From positions 6,292,420-6,356,419 of the forward strand of contig CM060475.1 in assembly GCA_030544235.1 (NCBI GenBank): DNA of 64,000 bases. The letters run 5' to 3'. The position numbers and the translations under genes were made by a program. Every line of letters starts with the position of its first letter. The stretch's first letter is position 1. The notes beneath the pieces were generated by a model. That model made no database searches. It saw only the letters and a list, made by a program, of their open reading frames with translations, and was not told the origin of the DNA. Positions 56,766-64,000 of this stretch are shown here, piece by piece. Origin of the DNA: Lepturacanthus savala (Eukaryota; Chordata; Actinopteri; Scombriformes; Trichiuridae).

Positions 56766-58624
56766 TTTCTACTTTTAAGAAAAGGATCTAAATGAAAATC
56801 AGAGAAGAGACGCTGGAACGCTTGAAAATGAATCAAATTCTTATCAACTATTATTATTATCAATAATTATTTAATCTATTAACAAAATAGTTGGCGATCA
56901 ATATAATAATCGATTAATGAACTAATCGTTGCAGCCCTGGCAGCCAGATTATTTTGTTTATTTCAAGTTAATTGTCTTGATTTTGGTCGTTTTGTAAACT
57001 GAAAGTAAAACTAACACCATTTTTAATAGTTGACAACAGCGATTATTGATAAACGATTAATCGATCAGTTGTTTGGTTCGTCAAATGGTGTAAAAACGTG
57101 GATTATGAAATCTGTCATTTTGCTTATTTCTTGTTAAATTTCTTGATTTTTATTGATTTTGTAAATCGCTACAACTGCAACTAACAGCTATTCTGACATT
57201 AGATAAATCTATTGATTATTAAAACGATTAATAATTAGCTGTTTGGTTCATAAAATGGTGTAAAATGTGGAAAAGATAGATATATAATTCAACTGTGAAG
57301 TAGAAATGAGGGATTTGGACGGATTTTTAAAAAATGCACGTGAATCTGAAAATGAGCAGGAAAATAAAACGACCAGAAGCTGAAAGAAGGAAAAAATAAC
57401 AGAGAATTTCTGCAAATAAAATATAAGGATAAAGGGCAACGACTGCAGAAAACTGGACTTTAATTACAGCGAAGAAACTGGATCCACTGAGATCAGGTCT
57501 CATCACAGCGAGGAGGAAAAAACCAGAAACAGCCCAGAGGAGAGAGAGAAGTCCAAAATAAAAATGATGCATGTCACTTCACATGAATACCTTAATATCT
57601 ACACTTTAGATTGTATCAGGGTTTATATCACTAATCTCTTTAACAGAGCTTTAATAGTTTTAGCAATTAGCCAATTAATTGATTAGTTGACAATTATCAC
57701 ATTAATCTCCAGCCATTTTGATGATTGATTAATGGATTTGAGTCATTTTTTTGGAGGAAAATGTCTCTTTTCTTTCATCTTCTATTATAATAACATTTAT
57801 CAACATTGTATTTCTATCATATTTCTTTGCTTTTTCTCTTTTGTTTAATATTCTATGTCATAAATTTCATCTTTTTGGCTTTTTATGATGATTTTCTCAT
57901 AATTCTAACTTTGTATCTGATATTTTTGTTGTTTAATCTGAACTTTTTGTCTAATTCTCCTTTTGGTCTTTGATTTTGGTCAATTTAAATTTCCTCTTAA
58001 TGAAATTTGTTGACCTTTTATTATAATATTTACATTAAATCGTTTTATTAACCAAACAACTAATCAATTAATCCTTTCAGTAATTGATTAATAATGTTGA
58101 TGCACTTAATGCATCAACATTACAAACAGTAAATCCTACATTTCCCATAATTTAATCCATTATATTTTTAATTTATTTGTAGTAAATGGCTTAATACAAC
58201 TTAGTTTAGACCAGTTCCTTCTATATTACTGAAATAAATGTCTCTCACACATGTTTCCAGTCACTTCTACATCTAATAATCCAATTTAGAATCACAAGTA
58301 CAAGTTTAAACGCCTGAAAACAGCGCTTCAACATCCTGGTAGATGTGTTTGACTGTGATTAGTTTCCTCCACATTTATCTTCTGTGGCTCAGTCGACAGT
58401 TCAGTAAACACAAGTTGAGTTTATCACCAAAAACATGATCTATTGAAGCATAATTCAGGATTTTCTGGCAACACGAGAGTCACAACAAGTGTAGAAGAGC
58501 AGGAATGAATGAAAAGTTGAGGCAGAGGAAAAGCTCAGTGACACGGTGATGCTGCTGATATCGACACCGTCAGAACCCGAGAGGCTGCTTTAATGCTAAC
58601 CACTGCACTCTGCTGCAGCATCAA

Positions 58625-58625
<1 letters not shown>

Positions 58626-58665
<40 letters not shown>
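58626..58665. repeat. (CA)n microsatellite
   Basis: About 20 CA units. Confidence 0.97.
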
Positions 58666-58667
<2 letters not shown>

Positions 58668-59399
58668 TACACCAAACCTGCGCTTTGAACACAAATCGTT
58701 TGCTATTTCTTTTATTATTGATCACGCATAAAAGAACAAAAAAGAAATCTCTTGATTGAAAGAAAAAGGCTGCAACTAACAATTATTTTGATAATCTATT
58801 TATATTAAAACGATTAATTGTTAGTTTTTTGGTTCATAAAATAGTGTAAAATGTTGATCAGTGTTTTCAAAGCTGAAGATTAAACCTAAAATGTCGTTTT
58901 TTGTCCAAAGATCATCAGTTTACTATTATAGAGACTAAAGAAACCAGGAAATAATCACAGAAGAGAAGCTGCAACCAGAGAATTTGGACATTTTCTAATT
59001 AAAAATGATTCAAATCGATTAATCGATTATCAAAATAGGTGGTGATTAATGTGATAGTTGGCAACTAATTGATCAATCAACTAATCATTTAATTGAGTAA
59101 TTGTTGCATCTCTAGTTCAGATTATTTTGAAGTTTATCACTTGATTTTGGTCAATTTTGTACATTTTCTTCTTAAAAATGACTCAAATCAATTATCAAAA
59201 TAGTTGGAAACTAATCGGCTAATCGTTGCAGCTTTGGTCTCAACATTTCGACTCGTTGGCTGCACAAAAACCATGAAAATAACGACTGCTTTCAATGAAT
59301 ATTCCATCTAATAACAGATAAAAACAACCTTTTTTCAGGCTGTTTTCTCTAGTTGTGATGTTGGGCAGCAGCTTTGAGCTTCTCTCTAACCTCAAACCT

Positions 59400-59660
59400 T
59401 CGTTCTGTATAAATGAAGCGATATGAAAACCGATCGGCCTCTTTCTGCCTCTCATCCATCTCTATCTCCCTCTCCTCCTCCTCCTCCTCCCTGTGTTTGT
59501 GTCCTTTGCCCACTGCGGTGGTCTCCAGTTTCCTTAATGGTTCCCAAGATGCATTGTGGCTTTGTGGGAGCGGCTGGGCGCGAGGGAATGTGTGTGTGTG
59601 TGTGTGTGGGCAGCGAGAGGTGATGCGGTCATTTTGACACATGAGAGGTTTTCCATCAGC
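59400..59660. other. GC-richer island with open frames on both strands
   Basis: Complex sequence with CCTCCTCC run and an exact-looking ZNF143-type site. Overlapping open frames on both strands up to 97 codons lack domains. This could be a promoter or enhancer rather than coding sequence. Confidence 0.35.
59541..59559. promoter_or_regulatory. ZNF143/THAP11-type site
   Basis: TTCCCAAGATGCATTGTGG fits the core TCCCANNATGCNNTGYGG. Such sites mark active promoters and loop anchors in vertebrates. No gene start beside it is obvious. Confidence 0.4.
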
Positions 59661-59673
59661 AGCTAGAGGTTAC

Positions 59674-59774
59674 TCACACACACACTCACACACACACACT
59701 CACACACACACTCACACACACACACACACACACTCACACACACACTCACACACACACACACACACACACACACT
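59674..59774. repeat. (CA)n with CTCA interruptions
   Basis: Alternating (CA)n and CTCACA units over 100 bp. Confidence 0.95.
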
Positions 59775-60582
59775 CTCAGACTGAGGAAATTCACACATTA
59801 TGTACATTATAGATGGAAAGTGCTCCCATGCTTTTTCCATCTGAATCCATCCCCCTCCTTTTTTGTTTTTTTTTTCTCCTATAATTTGAACAAATGTGAT
59901 GTTTTACTGTTATACTTTGCTTTAAAACTACATGTCGCTGCTTTAATGTTGTTTTGTGGTTTGGTGTTCGGACATGAAGGGAAGTTTTAACAGCACAAAA
60001 ACAACATTAACATCGTAGGCTGCGTTTCACTGAGGAATCTGTTTGGAAATAATACATAATAGTACATGTAAATACACCATAATATATCAGTAGTTGTCCC
60101 TTATCACTTGTGCTGCAGCAATAAATCGATTAGTTTCCAACTATTATATTTTGATAATTGATTTGAGTCATTTTTTAAGAAGAAAATGTACAAAATTGAC
60201 CAAAATCAAGTGATGAACTTCAAAATAATCTGAACTAGAGATGCAACAATTACTCAATTAAATGATTAGTTGATTAATCAATTAGTTGCCAACTATCACA
60301 TTAATCACCAACTATTTTGATAATCGATTAATCGATTTGAATCATTTTTTTAAGAAGAAAATGTCCAAATTCTCTGGTTCCAGCTTCTCTTCTCTGATAA
60401 TTTCCTGTTTCTTTAGTCTCTATAATAATAAACTGATGATCTTTGGGTTAATGATCGACATTTTACACTATTATAGAAACCAAACAACTAACTGATTAAT
60501 CGTTTCAATAATCAATAGATTAATCAGCTACTAAAATTGTCATTAGTTGCAGAGCAGGTATGTTATATATACACAGATATAC

Positions 60583-60583
<1 letters not shown>

Positions 60584-60616
<33 letters not shown>
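60584..60616. repeat. (AT)n microsatellite
   Basis: About 16 AT units preceded by CACAGATATACG. Confidence 0.95.
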
Positions 60617-60619
<3 letters not shown>

Positions 60620-61076
60620 GGTTACTCTGTTAATAAGCATGTTAATCCATCCAATAGTTGTTGAAACATAATCTCATGATGACGCTACAGAAAAAGTCAG
60701 AAGGATTCATGCCTGCCTGTGTATATTTAATTATATATATTATAGAAGAGTGAAATAAAGAATAAAGGCAGCGATGCTAAACTTAGAGCCTTTAATTAAA
60801 TATTCAGCCTGAACAGCTGCTGTCGTCTCCAGTCAGCATCATGTGATTTATTTATCCGTCTAAATGCTCCTAACGGCAAAGTCTGGGGAAAAAAAAACAA
60901 AAACCTCCATCTCAGATCAACTCGTGACCTCTGGCGACCTTTTACTTTCCCAGGATGCAACACGTCAGCTCGCCATCACTTCACGAAACAGCAGTTGTCA
61001 AGTGTTTTTTATGAAAATTATACAGATTTAGCATTATTGCAATGCAGACATTTTTTGCAGATGAGTGTGTTAAGTT

Positions 61077-61088
61077 TGTGTGTGTGTG

Positions 61089-61141
<53 letters not shown>
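61077..61141 (+). repeat. (GT)n microsatellite
   Basis: About 32 GT units with one GC. Confidence 0.97.
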
Positions 61142-61143
<2 letters not shown>

Positions 61144-61345
61144 TGCAGCTCAATATGTTTGCTCAAACTAATTAAAGGCGAGTCGGCCGCGGTGGCATCG
61201 ATGGATGTGTTTTTAATGATGTGAGCGGCGGTGAATATGCAAAACGCCGGCGGAGCGCTGATTTCACAGCGACAACTTGATTACCTCATTGATTTTTATC
61301 TAAAGTGGCATCAGATATGAATAAATATTCACATATTAGTATGTG
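61142..61345. other. Complex island, possible conserved noncoding element
   Basis: Holds AACTAATTAAAGGCGAGTCG, GGTGAATATGCAAAACGCCG (octamer-like ATGCAAA) and TTGATTACCTCATTGATTTT. CpG and TAAT/octamer motifs are dense and there is no open frame. The best of the CNE-like islands by appearance. Confidence 0.33.
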
Positions 61346-61459
61346 AGGGGCGAAGTGGGTGATGTATAGTGTAAGTCAGAGATGATCCCTTTACAAACCT
61401 TCTTAGTGTGAAAAGTTTTAGACTTTTAAAATAAACATTATGGTTTTGGTAAATCGGGT

Positions 61460-61890
61460 AATACACTGTAAAAAGCTCTAAAACCTGCTGTTATTTACTG
61501 GGTTAAACACAGTAACGTTACTGTAAATGATTATTACAGCAGATTCATCTAAATTGTACAATAAATCACAATGTTTTACTGTAGAAAATTACAGTAGAGT
61601 AACTGTATTATGATACAGTTAATCACTTAATGTTGTAAATACAATTAAAATCACAGTAATTGCAATTAATCACATAATACTGTAAATAGGCTACAACAGA
61701 AATCACAGTATTTATTGATTAATTTTAATCACAGTATTTGCTTGATTTGTAATGTACAATTAATCACCTAAAACAGTAAAAACAACTGAACTTACAGTAT
61801 TTATTGCAAAATCAATCACCTAATACTATGAATACAAGTGAAATCACAGTATTTATTTATTTTTCATATTTAAATACACTTTTTCGACTG
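61460..61890. repeat. Degenerate array of ACTGTAAATAC units
   Basis: Six or so imperfect copies of a roughly 60-bp unit (CAATTAATCACNTAATACTG, TAAATACAANTGAAATCACAG), same family as 30675-30885, starting with CACTGTAAAAAGCTCTAAAA. Confidence 0.7.
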
Positions 61891-62089
61891 TAAAACTGTA
61901 AAAAAAAAAAAGCAATTAAAAAAATTTAAAAAATTAAAGCAAATATCACAAAAAAACTTTCCAACAAACTAGAAGAGTTTGTTGTTGTATGAGTTCTTCT
62001 GTCTTTTTATCATCCATAAATAAATAAAATAAGCCTGTGGTTGTTAAACAGTGACAGAGTTAAGTGTCGACTCCTCGTCCTCCATCTTT

Positions 62090-62560
62090 TTTTTTCTTCA
62101 GTCTTTTTTCCGTCTTCTCTCCCCCACCTCGACTCTGGCTGGTAATCCAACTCTGAAATATGTATCTAAGGATATTTAATAAATTATGTATCTGTTATTT
62201 ACTAATGGCCGTATCGACTGCAGCGTGTGATAGGGTGACGGAGGCCGGCCTGATAGCAACAGGGAGGAGAAAGAGATGATGGAGGGATAGAGGGAGACAG
62301 ACAAGCCTTAAAAGGGTTTCAGTCCTCCCTGGAGGGGAGAGTCTGATGCCATCTCTCCCTCCTCTCCTCCTCTTCTCTCTCCTCCCTCCATCCTGCGTTT
62401 TGTCACATCTGGAGACGGATAGAGAAGCGTTGAGAAACGCCGCCGTCAGCGACTTCAAGTCCCGACGGAAACCGACAAACACGACTGAAACCTCTGAGGA
62501 GTCTGGATGGAATGTTCACGTCCTTTACCTCAGTCAAAGTAGAAAAATACAAGAAAAAGA
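62090..62560. other. Pyrimidine- and purine-rich island, function unknown
   Basis: CTCCTC-rich sequence around 62350-62395 and CpG-containing complex sequence (GTATCGACTGCAGCGTGTGA). Open frames on both strands (95 and 74 codons) are low-complexity and unsupported. Confidence 0.35.
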
Positions 62561-62639
62561 ATTGAAATGATTACACATTACAGGTATTTATCTACATAAA
62601 ACTTTTTTTTTTTATAATTCTTCTGTTTTTTTATTCTCT

Positions 62640-63860
62640 AAAGTATGAAAAGTAAAAGTACTCGTTCTGCCGACCTTTATATTATTATCCTATAGATGCT
62701 ACTTTTTCTATCAGTGACAAATACATTACAGCATTTTAATGTTCATCAATGTGAAGGCAATTTTAGGAAGATGAATAGATTAATTGATGTATTTAGTCTA
62801 TAAAGTACTCAGTACTTAAGTACTAAAGAGTAAACATATATTTTATATAAAATTACTAAAACTGTTGAATACATTGTGATAATTTAAGCAAGTTTAACAT
62901 GAACATTCCTTACGTAGGTTCACTATTTTTATTTAATTTTTTTATATATAAATGACAGAAATGTTAATGTGATATTTTATGAGTAGATCTGTCAAAACAA
63001 ATATGAAAAGGATATTTTAGACAAATACAATGAATGAAATAACAGCCTCAAAGCAGCTGATGTCCCCTTTATAATAGCAGGTGTTACTGTGGTTCTATAG
63101 TGACGTGATACCAAAACCACATTTATGTCTCTTTAATATAAAAAAGGGAGAATTTAATAGTAAATTTTAAATAGTTAAATGTTTCCAACATATTCACAGC
63201 AACCGAGATGAAGACAATCCCTAGTTCAACAAAATAAAACAAAAATAGTGTTTCACTAAATAAATAAATGCTGCGGTTGAAGGTATGACCTTTGTGTTGT
63301 TAGGGTCGGTTTGGATCCAGTTATAAAAAATAATACTATCAATCAATAATTAGACACAGAAAATTGTTCTGATCTTCATTTATTGTTTGTATCAAAGTTC
63401 TATTACTGAAAAAAATAGTTTTTATTGAAGTAAACAAATATGGGTCGATATTGACCTGTAACACCATAGATGTTATGATATACAATAATATTAAAATGAA
63501 CAAATAAAACACATTATTTGATGTGTTTTAATATGTTTTAGGAGTAGTCAGATTACACAACAATATTTTATTTATAAATATGATTCTATTGAGGTTCATT
63601 TGACCAGTTTTTAAAATTGAAATCGAGGGGTAAACTGACAAAAACAAGAGACTCACACTAAAAATATTAAAACCAATATTTTTTGTGGTTAAAGAACAAC
63701 CAAGAGATTAGAAACTAATTGATTGATAGATGTTTTTAATGTATTTTACAGCTGATTTAAGACAAAGTCAAAACCGACCTGTTAACATAATGGATGAAAA
63801 CAGCTAAATACACAAGAGGAAGGTTAAATACATTCAACTACAAGTTTGAGTGGAGTCTAA
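62640..63860. other. AT-rich intergenic sequence
   Basis: No gene. A fragment of the AAGTACTCAGTACTTAAGTA-type fish repeat at about 62640-62850; otherwise nothing recognised. Confidence 0.55.
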
Positions 63861-63868
63861 TTGTCTGT

Positions 63869-63870
<2 letters not shown>

Positions 63871-63949
<79 letters not shown>

Positions 63950-63951
63950 AC

Positions 63952-63996
<45 letters not shown>
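63871..63996. repeat. (GT)n and (AT)n compound microsatellite at window end
   Basis: GT units to 63947, a short ACACAG break, more GT, then AT units 63965-63996. Confidence 0.97.
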
Positions 63997-63998
<2 letters not shown>

Positions 63999-64000
63999 CT

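Overview
This window is nuclear DNA from a teleost fish. The evidence is intron-rich genes with GT-AG splicing, fish Tc1-type transposons, very abundant (GT)n/(CA)n and (AT)n microsatellites, several fish-type short DNA-transposon derivatives, and a fish-style NLR-family immune gene. There are no bacterial-type operons. All exon models below were built by hand from splice signals and codon phase, without transcript data.

Layout. (1) 0.3-24 kb holds one plus-strand gene, an NLRP1/CARD8-like inflammasome sensor candidate. A probable 5' noncoding exon ends at 734, with a YY1 site and a short upstream ORF. The start codon is at 4048. Nineteen coding exons, all in compatible phase, run to a stop at 23304 and encode about 1372 residues. 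In order they give an N-terminal CARD, a truncated and then three complete copies of a 141-residue repeat exon (1576-bp tandem duplications), leucine-rich-repeat exons, a low-complexity linker made of two duplicated exons, a FIIND (ZU5+UPA) domain with a recognisable autoproteolysis site, and a C-terminal CARD. No NACHT ATPase exon is present, which is unusual for an NLR. The introns hold two Tc1 elements in opposite orientation that bracket the CARD exon, a TA-flanked non-autonomous element, and two blocks of a 17-bp minisatellite (58 and 67 units).

(2) 25.8-26.8 kb holds three short plus-strand exons in phase, preceded by a promoter-like segment and with a near-palindromic RFX X-box in the first intron. 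This looks like the 5' end of another gene whose remainder I could not find.

(3) 26.8-64 kb is a gene-poor stretch. It is rich in microsatellites and interspersed repeats: hAT-like and piggyBac-like short elements, and more than ten copies of an AT-rich element with GATTAATCGATTAATC-like sequence between 48 and 60.6 kb. It also has scattered islands of complex sequence with homeodomain-like motifs that resemble conserved noncoding elements. Two tentative transcription units lie here: a two-exon noncoding transcript (about 41.8-46.4 kb) and a small gene starting near 47.77 kb with a duplicated candidate exon.

How it works together. By analogy with NLRP1 and CARD8, the main gene would make a protein that cuts itself inside FIIND and leaves a 244-residue UPA-CARD fragment as the signalling part. 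The variable N-terminal region would act as the sensing or bait part. The tandem repeat exons differ almost only at amino-acid-changing positions while their introns are nearly identical, which fits a rapidly diversifying recognition region.
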